NCBI RefSeq assembly: GCF_022179085.1
Contig: NZ_BPQE01000013.1
Coordinates: forward strand, 114,528-178,527
DNA from: Methylobacterium aerolatum
GTDB lineage: Bacteria; Pseudomonadota; Alphaproteobacteria; Rhizobiales; Beijerinckiaceae
Direction of reading: 5' to 3'
Length of the DNA stretch: 64,000 nucleotides
Under the pieces are notes generated by a model. It was not told the origin of the DNA. It was given only the letters and a program-made list of their open reading frames with translations, and ran no database searches. Position 1 is the stretch's first letter. Each line of letters starts with the position of its first letter. Below, in pieces: positions 45,725-54,998 of this stretch. A program made the position numbers and the translations under genes.

Positions 45725-47128
45725 GTGGCCGATCGTCGGGACTGGTCCCTCGCCCCCGCCGCGGAGATCGCGGCGGGCGTCTCCTCCGGGGCCGTGAGCG
45801 CCCGCGAGGTCGCCACCGCCGCCCTCGCGCGCATCGAACGGATCGACCCGGCGGTGAACAGCTTCACCGCCGTGCTGGCCGACCGCGCCCTCGCCCGGGC
45901 CGAGGCGCTGGATGCCGGGCGCGCCCGCGGCGACGCGCCGGGACCGCTCCAGGGCGTTCCCTTCGCCGTAAAGAACCTGTTCGACGTGGCGGGGATGCCG
46001 ACGCGGGCCGGGTCCCGGATCAACCGCGACCGCGCGCCCGCCACCCGCGACGCGGCGCTGGTCCGGCGGATGGAGGAGGCCGGCGCGGTCCTCGTCGGCG
46101 CCCTCAACATGGGCGAGTTCGCCTACGACTTCACCGGCGAGAACATCCACGACGGCGATACGCACAACCCGCACGACCTCACCCGGATGTCGGGCGGGTC
46201 CTCCGGCGGGTCCGGCGGCGCGGTGGCGGCGGGGCTCGTCTCCGTGGCCTTGGCCTCCGACACCAACGGGTCGATCCGGGTGCCCTCGGCCTTCTGCGGC
46301 TGCTTCGGGCTGAAGCCCACCTACGGCCGGACCAGCCGGGCCGGGAGCTTTCCCTTCGTGGGGAGCCTCGACCATCTCGGCCCCATGGCCCGGAGCGTCG
46401 CCGACCTCGCCCTCGCCTACGACGCGTTGCAGGGGCCGGACCCCGACGACCCCGCCTGCGCCCGCCGCCCGGCGGAGCCGGCGATGCCGGATCTCGACCG
46501 CGGCATCGGCGGCCTTCGGATCGCCGTGGCGGGCGGCTATTTCGCCACCGCCGGGGAGCCCGAGGCCTTCGCGGCGGTGGAGCGTGTGGCGGACGCCCTC
46601 GGCGCGCCGGGCCGCATCGAGATCCCGGAGGCCGCCCGCGCCCGCGCCGCCGCCTACCTGATCTCCGCCGCAGAGGGCGCGGCCCTGCACCTCGACCGCC
46701 TGCGCCACCGCGCCGGGGATTTCGACCCGGCGGTCCGCGACCGCCTGATCGCCGGGGCGATGCTGCCCGCGCCCTTCGTCGAACGGGCGCAGCGCTTCCG
46801 CCGCTGGTACCGCGCGGCGGTGCTGGACCTGTTCCGCGACGTCGACGTGATCCTCGCCCCGGCCACCCCCGTCCGGGCGCCGAGGGGCGGGCAGACCACC
46901 TTCGTACTCGGCGGCGTCGAGTTGCCCGTGCGGCCGAATATCGGGATCTACACGCAGCCGATCTCCTTCATCGGCCTGCCGGTGGTCGCCGTGCCCGTCT
47001 GGCCGGACGACGGCCTGCCGCTGGGCGTGCAGGTGATCGCCGCCCCCTGGCGGGAGGACCTCGCCCTCCGGGTGGCGCGGCACCTCGAACGGGAGGGCGT
47101 GGCGCGGGCGCCCGTGGCGAGGCTGTGA
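45725..47128 (+). CDS. atzE: AtzE-family amidase (1-carboxybiuret hydrolase-like)
   Basis: 467-aa amidase-signature enzyme from a GTG at 45725. Catalytic Lys83 (FAVKNLFD), cis-Ser159 in the GGSSGGS loop, and nucleophile Ser183 (DTNGSIRVP) are present. In the cyanuric acid pathway AtzE with AtzG deaminates 1-carboxybiuret; homologues occur in other ureide pathways. No ring-opening AtzD/TrzD is in the window, so the physiological substrate is open. Confidence 0.85.
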   Translation: MADRRDWSLAPAAEIAAGVSSGAVSAREVATAALARIERIDPAVNSFTAVLADRALARAEALDAGRARGDAPGPLQGVPFAVKNLFDVAGMPTRAGSRINRDRAPATRDAALVRRMEEAGAVLVGALNMGEFAYDFTGENIHDGDTHNPHDLTRMSGGSSGGSGGAVAAGLVSVALASDTNGSIRVPSAFCGCFGLKPTYGRTSRAGSFPFVGSLDHLGPMARSVADLALAYDALQGPDPDDPACARRPAEPAMPDLDRGIGGLRIAVAGGYFATAGEPEAFAAVERVADALGAPGRIEIPEAARARAAAYLISAAEGAALHLDRLRHRAGDFDPAVRDRLIAGAMLPAPFVERAQRFRRWYRAAVLDLFRDVDVILAPATPVRAPRGGQTTFVLGGVELPVRPNIGIYTQPISFIGLPVVAVPVWPDDGLPLGVQVIAAPWREDLALRVARHLEREGVARAPVARL

Positions 47129-47508
47129 TGGTGATCGACGATCCCGCCGTGAAGGCCGAGGTGGAGGCGGCCTTCGCCGTCTACGAGAAGGCCCTCGTCA
47201 CCAACGACGTCCCGGTGCTGGAGGCGCTGTTCCACGACGACCCCCGCACCATCCGCTACGGCGCGGGGGAGAACCTCTACGGCATGGACGCGATCCGCGC
47301 CTTCCGCCGGGGTCGCTCGCCCCAGGGCCTCGCCCGGGACCTGCAGCAGACGGTGATCACCACCTACGGTCGTGATTTCGCCGTCGCCATGACCCTGTTC
47401 ACCCGCGCGGGCGCGCCGGGGAAGGTGGGCCGCCAGAGTCAGACCTGGGTCCGCTTCCCCGAGGGATGGCGGGTGGTCGCCGCCCACGTGAGCATCATTG
47501 CCGTCTGA
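47128..47508 (+). CDS. atzH: AtzH/HpxZ-like protein (DUF3225)
   Basis: 126 aa, SnoaL/NTF2-like fold (EAAFAVYEKALVTNDVPVLEALFHDDPRTIRYG in parts, GMDAIRAFRRGR, SQTWVRFPEGWRVVAAHVS). DUF3225 proteins include AtzH, which deaminates 1,3-dicarboxyurea to allophanate, and HpxZ of oxalurate catabolism. ATG 47128 overlaps the atzE stop by one base. Placed between atzE and atzF, it completes a carboxybiuret-to-CO2 route. Confidence 0.82.
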   Translation: MVIDDPAVKAEVEAAFAVYEKALVTNDVPVLEALFHDDPRTIRYGAGENLYGMDAIRAFRRGRSPQGLARDLQQTVITTYGRDFAVAMTLFTRAGAPGKVGRQSQTWVRFPEGWRVVAAHVSIIAV

Positions 47509-47539
47509 CGGCGCACGCCGCCGCGAGGATCACCGCACC

Positions 47540-49357
47540 ATGTCCATGCCCGCCTTCCCGAGCCTGGCCGCGCTCCATGCCGCCTACGCGGACGGCCTGC
47601 CGCCCGAGGCCGTGATCGCCGAAACCTACCGGCGGATCGCGGCCCTCGACGATCCCGGCATCTTCCTCGCCCTCGTGCCCGAGACCGAGGCCGTGGCCGC
47701 CGCCCGTGCCCTCGGCCCCTTCGATCCGGTTGCGAAGCCCCTCTGGGGGCTGCCCTTCGCGGTGAAGGACAACGTCGACGTGGCGGGGCTGCCGACCACC
47801 GCCGCGTGCCCGGATTTCGCCTATCGCCCCGAGGCGACGGCCCCGGCCGTGGCGCGGCTGCTGGCGGCGGGCGCGGTGCTGGTCGGCAAGACCAACCTCG
47901 ACCAGTTCGCCACCGGCCTCGTCGGCGTTCGGACGCCCTACCCCGCGCCGCGCAACGCCTTCGATCCGGCCATCGTGCCGGGGGGCTCCTCGTCGGGCTC
48001 GGCGGTGGCCGTGGCGCACGGCCTCGTCACCTTCGCCCTCGGCACCGACACGGCCGGGTCCGGCCGCGTCCCGGCCGGGCTCAACAACGTGGTGGGCCTG
48101 AAGCCGTCGCTGGGCAGCGTCTCCGGCCGGGGCATGGTCCCGGCCTGCCGCACCCTCGACACGCTCTCGGTCTTCGCGGGCACGGTGGCGGATGCCGATG
48201 CCGCCTACCGGGTGATGCTCGGCCACGATCCCGAAGACGCCTATTCGCGGCCCCTGCCGGTCGCCCCTCGACCGGCCTTTATCCCGCCGGGACTGCGGAT
48301 CGGCGTGCCGGAGGCGGCGGACCTCACCTTCGGCGGGGACGTCCTGTCCGAGGCGGCCTTCGCCGCCGCCCTCGCCGACCTGTGGACGGTGGTGCCGGGG
48401 AGCCCCGTGCCGGTGGACCTCGCCCCGTTCCAGGCGGTGGCGGCGCTGCTCTATACCGGCCCCTGGGTGGCCGAGCGCTACCAAGCGATTCGTCCCATCG
48501 TCGAGACGAGGCCCGGGATCCTGCACCCGACGACGCGGGCAATCGTCGAGTCCGCGACCCGCTTCTCCGCCGCCGACGCCTTCGCCGGGCTCTACCGCCT
48601 CGCCGCGTTGCGCCGGGCGACGGAGGCGGCCTGGACACGGATCGACGTCCTCGTCGTGCCGACCTATCCCCGGCCCCGCACCTGCGCCGACCTTGCCGCC
48701 GACCCGATCGGCCCGAACAGCGAACTCGGCACCTACACGAATTTCGTGAACCTCCTCGATCTCTGCGCGCTCGCGGTGCCGGGCCGGTTCCGGGGGGACG
48801 GCTTCCCCTCCGGCGTGACGCTGATCGCGCCCCGTGGCGCGGACGGCCTGCTGGCCGCCCTCGGGGCGCGGCTGCACGAAGCCGCCGGGACGGGTATCGG
48901 GACCAGCGGTGCGCCGGTTCCTCCGGCACGGGAGACGCCCGGCCCCGCGCGGGCCGACGAGGGCGAGATCGAACTCGTGGTGGTGGGCGCGCATCTGTCG
49001 GGCCTGCCGCTCAACGGCGAGATCACCGGTCGCGGCGGGCGCTTCCTCCGGGCCGCCCGCACGGCCCCGGATTACCGCCTCCACGCCCTGCCCGGAGGCC
49101 CCCCCGCCCGGCCGGGCCTGATCCGCGTCGAAGCGGGCACGGGCACGGCCATCGAGACGGAGGTCTGGGCGCTTCCCGCCGCCGGATTCGGAACCTTCGT
49201 CGCCTCGGTGCCCGCGCCGCTCTCCATCGGCACGCTGCGGCTGGCCGACGGCACGACGCCGAAGGGCTTCCTCGTGGAGCCGGAGGGGCTCGCCGGGGCC
49301 ACGGAGATCAGCGCTTACGGCGGGTGGCGGGGGTATGTGGCCTCGCTGGCGAGATAG
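47540..49357 (+). CDS. atzF: Allophanate hydrolase
   Basis: 605 aa from ATG 47540. N-terminal amidase domain with Lys76 (FAVKDNVD), Ser150 (GGSSSGS) and nucleophile Ser174 (DTAGSGRVP); the C-terminal domain from about 470 (EIELVVVGAHLSGLPLNGE, GTFVASVPAPLSIGT, GYVASL) is the AtzF extension. It converts allophanate to ammonia and CO2. The last plus-strand gene of the nitrogen block, it would also take the product of the biuret hydrolase encoded on the other strand. Confidence 0.92.
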   Translation: MSMPAFPSLAALHAAYADGLPPEAVIAETYRRIAALDDPGIFLALVPETEAVAAARALGPFDPVAKPLWGLPFAVKDNVDVAGLPTTAACPDFAYRPEATAPAVARLLAAGAVLVGKTNLDQFATGLVGVRTPYPAPRNAFDPAIVPGGSSSGSAVAVAHGLVTFALGTDTAGSGRVPAGLNNVVGLKPSLGSVSGRGMVPACRTLDTLSVFAGTVADADAAYRVMLGHDPEDAYSRPLPVAPRPAFIPPGLRIGVPEAADLTFGGDVLSEAAFAAALADLWTVVPGSPVPVDLAPFQAVAALLYTGPWVAERYQAIRPIVETRPGILHPTTRAIVESATRFSAADAFAGLYRLAALRRATEAAWTRIDVLVVPTYPRPRTCADLAADPIGPNSELGTYTNFVNLLDLCALAVPGRFRGDGFPSGVTLIAPRGADGLLAALGARLHEAAGTGIGTSGAPVPPARETPGPARADEGEIELVVVGAHLSGLPLNGEITGRGGRFLRAARTAPDYRLHALPGGPPARPGLIRVEAGTGTAIETEVWALPAAGFGTFVASVPAPLSIGTLRLADGTTPKGFLVEPEGLAGATEISAYGGWRGYVASLAR

Positions 49358-49402
49358 CGGACCGCCGGAAGACCCCTCGCCGTCGTCGCGCGCGGATCGA
49401 AA

Positions 49403-49438
49403 GGCGGACGGCCAGACGTCGTCGGCCGCCCGTCCGCC
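49403..49438. terminator. Possible bidirectional terminator hairpin
   Basis: GGCGGACGG (49403-49411) and CCGTCCGCC (49430-49438) form a 9-base stem with an 18-base loop between the convergent atzF and ABC ATPase genes. No T-run; called from position and symmetry. Confidence 0.4.
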
Positions 49439-49467
49439 ACGGCCGCGGGAGCGCGACCGTTCCCGCG

Positions 49468-51009
49468 TCAGTGATGCCCCGCCATATGCCGCCCGATCGT
49501 CCCGGCTTCGGCGCTCGCGGCGGCGGTCTCGTAGACGAGGCGGCCTTCCGACATCACCACGATCCGGTCGGACAGTTCGAGGATCTCGTCCAGATCCTCG
49601 CTGATGAGCAGCACGGCGGCGCCCTCGTTGCGGGCGGTGACAATTCTGGTGCGGATCTCCGCCACTGCCGCGAAATCGAGCCCGAAGCAGGGGTTCACCA
49701 CGATGAGAAGATCGACCGGATCGGTCAGCTCCCGGGCGAGCACCGCCCGCTGGACGTTGCCGCCGGACAGGGTCGCGATGGGCGCCTCGGAGGAGGCGGT
49801 CTTCACCTTGAACCGCTCGATCAGGTCTTTCGCCCGCCGGGTCATGGCCCTCCGGTCGAGCCAGAAGGTCGGCGGGCCGGACGGGTCGTCGCCCCGCCGG
49901 TCGAAGGCGCGGAAGGCAAGGTTCTCGGCCACCGACATGCGCGGGGCGCAGGCTTCCCGCAGGGGCTCCTCGGGGATGAAGCGCACTCGCCGCGCCCGGC
50001 TCTGGGCGCGGGTGCCCGTATAGGGCTCGTCCGCCACGACGACGCGCCCGCCCGCCGCGCGGATCCGGCCGCCCAGCACGTCGGCGAGTTCCTTCTGGCC
50101 GTTGCCGGAGACCCCGGCGATGCCGACGATCTCGCGGGCGCGGACACGCAGGTCGGGGATCGCGATCCGGCGAAGGCCCGAGGCGTCCGTGGCGTCGAGG
50201 TCCACGACGCGGAGAATCTCCCGGGCGGGGTCGGGCTCGCCGACGCGGGCAGCGATGGGCCGCACCACCCGCTCGCCGATCATCATCGCCGCCATGTCCG
50301 CCCGCGACAGGGCGCCGACCGCCCCGCCGCCGACGAGGCGGCCCCGGCGCAGGACGCTGAGCGTGCGGGCGAAGGTCTCGACCTCCCGGAACTTGTGGCT
50401 GATCATCAAGACCGTGAGGTCGCCCCGGTCGGCCATGGCCCGCAGGAGGCCCAGCACCTCCTCCGCCTCGTCGGGCGTCAGCACCGAGGTCGGCTCGTCG
50501 AGGATGAGGAAGCGGGCCTTCAGGTAGAGCTGCTTGACGATCTCGAGCTTCTGCTTCTCCCCGGCCGCCAGCTCGGCCACCGGCCTGTCGAGGTTCAGCC
50601 GGAACGGCATTCCCTCCATGAAGGCGGCGAGCGCCGCGCGCTCGGCCTTCCAATCGAGGATGGCGGGGGCGTCGGCCCGGCTGATGACGAGGTTCTCGGC
50701 CCCCGTCAGGGAGGGCACCAGGGTGAAGTGCTGATAGACCATGCCCAGGCCGCGCCCCTGCGCGCCCTTCGGATTGGTGATCTCGACCTCGCGGCCATCG
50801 ACCAGCACGCTGCCGGCGGTCGGGGCGTAGAAGCCCATCACGCATTTGACGAAGGTCGACTTGCCGGCGCCGTTCTCGCCGAGCAGCGCGTGGAAGCCGC
50901 CCGCCTCGATCTTCATCGACACGTCTTCGAGGGCCGCGAAGGCGCCGAAACGCTTCGTCATGCCGATGGTCTCGACGCCGAGGGCGCGCGGTGTCGGCGT
51001 GTCGCTCAT
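49468..51009 (-). CDS. BMP-type ABC transporter ATPase 1
   Basis: 513-aa double ATPase of the nucleoside/purine importer class (YufO/NupA-like). First domain: Walker [14 protein letters not shown]-like AAGEKQK, Walker [12 protein letters not shown]; second domain: degenerate A site, signature [24 protein letters not shown] 51009 overlaps the biuret hydrolase stop by 4 bases. Unusual: two amidase genes separate it from its permeases. Confidence 0.9.
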   Translation of the reverse strand: MSDTPTPRALGVETIGMTKRFGAFAALEDVSMKIEAGGFHALLGENGAGKSTFVKCVMGFYAPTAGSVLVDGREVEITNPKGAQGRGLGMVYQHFTLVPSLTGAENLVISRADAPAILDWKAERAALAAFMEGMPFRLNLDRPVAELAAGEKQKLEIVKQLYLKARFLILDEPTSVLTPDEAEEVLGLLRAMADRGDLTVLMISHKFREVETFARTLSVLRRGRLVGGGAVGALSRADMAAMMIGERVVRPIAARVGEPDPAREILRVVDLDATDASGLRRIAIPDLRVRAREIVGIAGVSGNGQKELADVLGGRIRAAGGRVVVADEPYTGTRAQSRARRVRFIPEEPLREACAPRMSVAENLAFRAFDRRGDDPSGPPTFWLDRRAMTRRAKDLIERFKVKTASSEAPIATLSGGNVQRAVLARELTDPVDLLIVVNPCFGLDFAAVAEIRTRIVTARNEGAAVLLISEDLDEILELSDRIVVMSEGRLVYETAAASAEAGTIGRHMAGHH

Positions 51010-51707
51010 GCGGCCTGGCCCATGACGGCGATCAGCGCCTCCGAGGACGCGACGGCGCCGAACACGCCGCCCTGCATGGTCACCATCTTGAGGGCCGCCT
51101 CGTGGTTGCCGGGATCGGTGGCGGCGGTGCCGTCCGCGACGATCACGCATTCGAAGCCCCGGTCGTTGGCCTCGCGCATCGTCGTGTGGACGCAGACGTC
51201 GGTGGTGATGCCGGTGAGGATCAGGTTGCGGATCCCCCGCTGGGTGAGGATCAGTTCGAGGTCCGTGGCGCAGAAGGAGCCCTTGCCGGGCTTGTCGATG
51301 ACCGGCTCGCCGGGCAGGGGCGCCAGTTCGGGGATGATCTCCCAGCCCGGCTCGCCCCGGACCAGCACCCGGCCGCAGGGGCCGGGATCGCCGATCCCCG
51401 CGCCGATCCGGCGGGAGCGCCAGCGCTTGTTGGCGGGCAGGTCCGCGAGATCGGGCCGGTGGCCCTCGCGGGTGTGGATCACGTGGTAGCCGGACGCCCG
51501 CGCCGCGGCGAGGAGGCGGCCGATCGGCCCGATCGGCGCACGGGTCAGGGCGAGGTCGTAGCCCATTGCGTCGACGTAGCCGCCCTTGCCGCAGAAATCC
51601 GTCTGCATGTCGATGACGACGAGGGCGGTGTTGCCGGGGCGTAGGTCGCCGTCGAAGGGCCAGGGATAGGGCTCGGCGGCGGCGAAGGTGCCGGCGGGCT
51701 CGCTCAT
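51006..51707 (-). CDS. biuH: Biuret amidohydrolase
   Basis: 233-aa isochorismatase-fold cysteine hydrolase. The sequence [29 protein letters not shown] and [15 protein letters not shown] closely recalls BiuH of Rhizobium leguminosarum, which converts biuret to allophanate and ammonia. Triad positions D33 (VIDMQTDF), K139 (VIDKPGKG) and C172 (TTDVCVHT) agree. ATG 51707 overlaps the formamidase stop by 4 bases. Allophanate would go to AtzF, encoded nearby on the opposite strand. Confidence 0.85.
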   Translation of the reverse strand: MSEPAGTFAAAEPYPWPFDGDLRPGNTALVVIDMQTDFCGKGGYVDAMGYDLALTRAPIGPIGRLLAAARASGYHVIHTREGHRPDLADLPANKRWRSRRIGAGIGDPGPCGRVLVRGEPGWEIIPELAPLPGEPVIDKPGKGSFCATDLELILTQRGIRNLILTGITTDVCVHTTMREANDRGFECVIVADGTAATDPGNHEAALKMVTMQGGVFGAVASSEALIAVMGQAA

Positions 51708-52723
51708 TCGGCGGCCTCCCGGCGGGCGGGATCGCCGTAGCGGCGGGTCGGCTCCGGGAAGCCGCAGGAGGTCCCGTCCGTGACCACCACCCCGTCCTCC
51801 CAGGGCAGGCGGTAGCGGCCTGCCGCGAGGTCGGCCATGTAGGTGTAGGGGCAATCCTGCGCCCCGCCCTTCACCGCCGTGTAGCCCCGGTGGCCGAACT
51901 GGTAGATGTTGTTCTCGACGCCCCAGTGGAGGCGCGCCTCGCGGACCAGATCGGGCCGGACCTCGGCGGTGATGATCTCGTCCACCCGGCCGGTGGTGCC
52001 GTGGGCCAGCACCGCCCCGTCGAAGTTGCAGATCATCCCCTCGCCCATCGAGTCGAAGGTGCCGTCCGAGCCGCACAGGCAGACATTGGCCGTGACCATC
52101 AGGTTGCAGAAGGCGTTCGACTGGTTGGTGAAGCGCCAGGATTCACGGATCGGCGCGGTGTAGCCCGCCGTGCGGATCATGATCTCGGCGCCCTTGTAGG
52201 CGGCCTCGCGCGCCATCTCCGGGAACATGCCGTCGTGGCAGATGATCAGGCCGATCTTCGCGCCCTTCGGACCCTCGATCACCGGGATGCCGAGGTTGCC
52301 GGGCTCCCACGGCTCCACCGGCACCCAGGGGTGCATCTTCCGGTAGTAGAGCTTCAGCTCGCCCGTATCGTCGATAATGAGGCCGGAATTGTAGGGCATC
52401 CCGCCGGGATTGGCCTCCATGATGGAGAAGCAGCCCCAGATCCGGTGCTCGGCGCAGGCCCGCTTGAAGGCCGCCACCTCAGGCCCGTCGAGGGTGCAGA
52501 GGATCTCCGGGCGGATGTCCATGGACAGGCCGTGGAGGGCGTATTCCGGGAAGACCACGAGGTCCATCGTCCCGAGGTTGGCGCGGGCCTTGGCGACCAT
52601 CGCCACGATCCGCTCCGTCTGTGCCGCGATGTCCGCTCGGGTCTCGATCTTCGGCAGCTGCAGCTGCACGAGGCCGATCACCACGCCGTGGGGCGACTTG
52701 TTCAAACCACCGAGGCCGTTCAT
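51704..52723 (-). CDS. amiF: Formamidase (nitrilase superfamily)
   Basis: 339-aa nitrilase-fold amidase from ATG 52723 ([17 protein letters not shown]). Glu60 (VFPEYALHG), Lys129 ([10 protein letters not shown]) and Cys162 ([10 protein letters not shown]) form the catalytic triad; GTSCGF and AQDCPYTYM near the end are typical of formamidase and aliphatic amidase. It releases ammonia from formamide (formate being useful to a methylotroph). Lies inside a transporter operon, 10 bases after the permease. Confidence 0.87.
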   Translation of the reverse strand: MNGLGGLNKSPHGVVIGLVQLQLPKIETRADIAAQTERIVAMVAKARANLGTMDLVVFPEYALHGLSMDIRPEILCTLDGPEVAAFKRACAEHRIWGCFSIMEANPGGMPYNSGLIIDDTGELKLYYRKMHPWVPVEPWEPGNLGIPVIEGPKGAKIGLIICHDGMFPEMAREAAYKGAEIMIRTAGYTAPIRESWRFTNQSNAFCNLMVTANVCLCGSDGTFDSMGEGMICNFDGAVLAHGTTGRVDEIITAEVRPDLVREARLHWGVENNIYQFGHRGYTAVKGGAQDCPYTYMADLAAGRYRLPWEDGVVVTDGTSCGFPEPTRRYGDPARREAAE

Positions 52724-52733
52724 CGGCAGGGTC

Positions 52734-53657
52734 TCACTTCGACAGGGACAATTCGCCCGGCGCACCGGCCAGCACCCGGTCGGGCGAGGAGGTGGCGACG
52801 AGGAGGGCGAGGGTGAGGACGTAGGGCGCGGCGTAGAACAGGTAGTAGCCCTGCGAGATGCCGACCGATTGCAGGGCCGGGCCGAGCGCCCCGGCCCCGC
52901 CGAACAGCAGCGCCGCCCCGAAGCAGGCGAGGGGGTTCCAGCGGGCGAAGATGACGAGGGCCACCGCCATCAGCCCCTGGCCGGAGGAGATCCCCTCGTT
53001 CCAGGAGCCCGGATAGTAGAGCGAGAGGTAGGAGCCGCCGATTCCGGCGAGGACACCGCCGAGCGCGGTGGCCACGAGGCGCACGCGATCGACGTCGTAG
53101 CCCAGCGCCCGGGCCGCGTCGGCGCTGTCGCCCACGACGCGCAGGACCAGCCCGGCCTTGGTGTTGCGGAAGCCCCACCACAGGGCGACGGACAGGGCGG
53201 CGCCCACGAGGAACAGCACGTTCACCCGCAGCGCCGCCTGCACCTGCGGCAGGTCCGACCACGCCCCGAAGGGGATGGCCGGCAGGGGCGGCGCGGGCGG
53301 CTGGATGAACGGCTTGCCGAAGAAGAAGGCGAGCCCCGTGCCGAACAGCATGAGCGCGATGCCGATGGCGACGTCGTTCACCCGGGGAAACTTGCAGATG
53401 TAGCCGTGCAGCAGGCCGAAGGCCCCGCCCGCGAGACCCGCCACCGCCACGCCCGCCCAGGGGGAGGCGGTCAGCACGGCGGTGGCGTAGGCCGACATCG
53501 CCCCGAAGACCAGGGTGCCCTCCAGCCCGAGGTTGATCCGCCCCGAGCGCTCGGTGATCGTCTCCCCGAGGCTCACGAACAGGAACGGCGTCGAGACGCG
53601 GATCGCCCCGCCGAGGATCGCCAGCGGGACGCTCCAGAGGCCGAGATCGTCGCTCAT
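52734..53657 (-). CDS. BMP-type ABC transporter permease 1A
   Basis: 307-aa permease of the branched-chain amino acid/ribose family (YufQ/NupC-like), about eight hydrophobic helices: GETITERSGRINLGLEGTL, VNDVAIGIALMLFGTG, VLRVVGDSADAARALG. ATG 53657 overlaps the second permease stop by 4 bases. A heterodimer with the next gene is expected. Confidence 0.88.
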   Translation of the reverse strand: MSDDLGLWSVPLAILGGAIRVSTPFLFVSLGETITERSGRINLGLEGTLVFGAMSAYATAVLTASPWAGVAVAGLAGGAFGLLHGYICKFPRVNDVAIGIALMLFGTGLAFFFGKPFIQPPAPPLPAIPFGAWSDLPQVQAALRVNVLFLVGAALSVALWWGFRNTKAGLVLRVVGDSADAARALGYDVDRVRLVATALGGVLAGIGGSYLSLYYPGSWNEGISSGQGLMAVALVIFARWNPLACFGAALLFGGAGALGPALQSVGISQGYYLFYAAPYVLTLALLVATSSPDRVLAGAPGELSLSK

Positions 53658-54937
53658 GCCGCGCCCCCTGCCGCCGCCGCCTCGCGCTTCTCGGTCCAGA
53701 GATGCGGGTTGAAGGGCTTGAACCGGCCGTAGAGGGTCTCGCTGAGGAGCACGACGAGGAAGAGCAACCCCTCCAGCACCAGCACCGTCGCGTCAGGCAA
53801 TTGCATCCGCCGCTGGATCAGCCCGCTCGACGCCTCGATGCCGCCGAGCAGGAAGGCCACCGGCATGATCGCGAGGGGGTTCTGCCGGGCCAGGAAGGCG
53901 ACGAGGATGCCGGTGTAGCCGTAGCCCGCCGCCAGGGTGCCGTTGGCGTTGCCCTGCACCGCCGCGACCTCGAAATAGCCCGCCAGCGCGGCGAAGGCGC
54001 CGCCCAGCGCCGTAAAGCCGACGATCAGCCGCCCGACGGGCAATCCCTGGATCTGCGCGGCCTTGACGTTGCCGCCCGCGATCCGCGCCGCGAAGCCAAG
54101 GGTCGTCCGGTCCATCAGCAGGTAGGCGATCACGCAGGCGAGGACCCCGCAGCCGAGCCCCCAATGCACGCCGATCACCGGCATCGGCCCGAGCATGAAC
54201 GCGTCGCCCACGGGCAGGGTCGAGGGCTTGTTGAGGCTCGCCGGGTCCCGCAGCGCCCCCTCGATCAGGTGGTTGGCCAGGGCGATGGCGATGGAGGACA
54301 TCAGCAGACTCGCGATCGTGGCGTTGACGTTGCGGTAGGCCTGGAGCCATCCCACGGCGCCGATCCACACCGCGCCCGCCAGCGCCGCCGCCCCGGCCAT
54401 CAGCGGGATGGCGAGGGGGGCGGGCCATCCGGCGAGCGGCGGGGCGATGGCCGCGGCGGCGAGGCCGCCGAGCACGATGGCGCCCTCCCCACCGATCACC
54501 ACGAGGCCGAGCCGGGCCGGCAGCGCGACGCAGAGCGCGGCGAAGAGCAGGGGAGCCGCCCGCTGCAGGCTGTTGCCCAGCGCGAAGGGCGATCCGAATC
54601 CTCCCCGCCAGACGATGTCGATGAGTTGCAGCGGCGACTTGCCGAGCGCGATCAGGAAGAGGCCGAACAGCAGGAAGCCGACGAGGGCGGCCCCCACCGG
54701 GATCGCCAGGGCCTCCAGGCGGCGGGCCAGCCACGCGCGGAGGGGGAGCGAGGTCAGGGCGCGCGGCCTATCGGCTGCGAGCTTGGAGGGGGCGGCATCC
54801 GCAACCACGTCCTGGGAATCCTCCGCGTTCGATCTCGAAGGCGGCGCCGCAGAAACCGTGCCAGCCGGTCCCGCGAGCGACCATCGTCCTCGCGTGCGGA
54901 GCGAAGCGACACGGGGGGGCGCCATGGCCGGAGGCAT
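53654..54937 (-). CDS. BMP-type ABC transporter permease 1B
   Basis: 427 aa as drawn from ATG 54937. The conserved membrane part begins near residue 75 (LARRLEALAIPVGAALVG); FALGNSLQRAAPLLFAAL, VVIGGEGAIVLGGLAAA, NVNATIASLLMSSIAIAL and GYGYTGILVAFLARQNPLAI are family-like. The first about 70 residues are not conserved and include DNA of interspersed repeat copy D, so the true start may lie further in; I see no ribosome site that decides it. Confidence 0.83.
   Translation of the reverse strand: MPPAMAPPRVASLRTRGRWSLAGPAGTVSAAPPSRSNAEDSQDVVADAAPSKLAADRPRALTSLPLRAWLARRLEALAIPVGAALVGFLLFGLFLIALGKSPLQLIDIVWRGGFGSPFALGNSLQRAAPLLFAALCVALPARLGLVVIGGEGAIVLGGLAAAAIAPPLAGWPAPLAIPLMAGAAALAGAVWIGAVGWLQAYRNVNATIASLLMSSIAIALANHLIEGALRDPASLNKPSTLPVGDAFMLGPMPVIGVHWGLGCGVLACVIAYLLMDRTTLGFAARIAGGNVKAAQIQGLPVGRLIVGFTALGGAFAALAGYFEVAAVQGNANGTLAAGYGYTGILVAFLARQNPLAIMPVAFLLGGIEASSGLIQRRMQLPDATVLVLEGLLFLVVLLSETLYGRFKPFNPHLWTEKREAAAAGGAA
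54884..54904 (+). repeat. Interspersed repeat core, copy D
   Basis: CGTCCTCGCGTGCGGAGCG differs at one base from the core shared by copies B and C. It lies at the variable 5' end of the permease gene, either in its leader or read as residues near SLRTRGR. Confidence 0.5.
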
Positions 54938-54998
54938 CCCGCGCCCCTGGGTCGCCTCCCCGCGCCCGCGATGGCGGGGCGAGCGTGACGCGGGCAGG

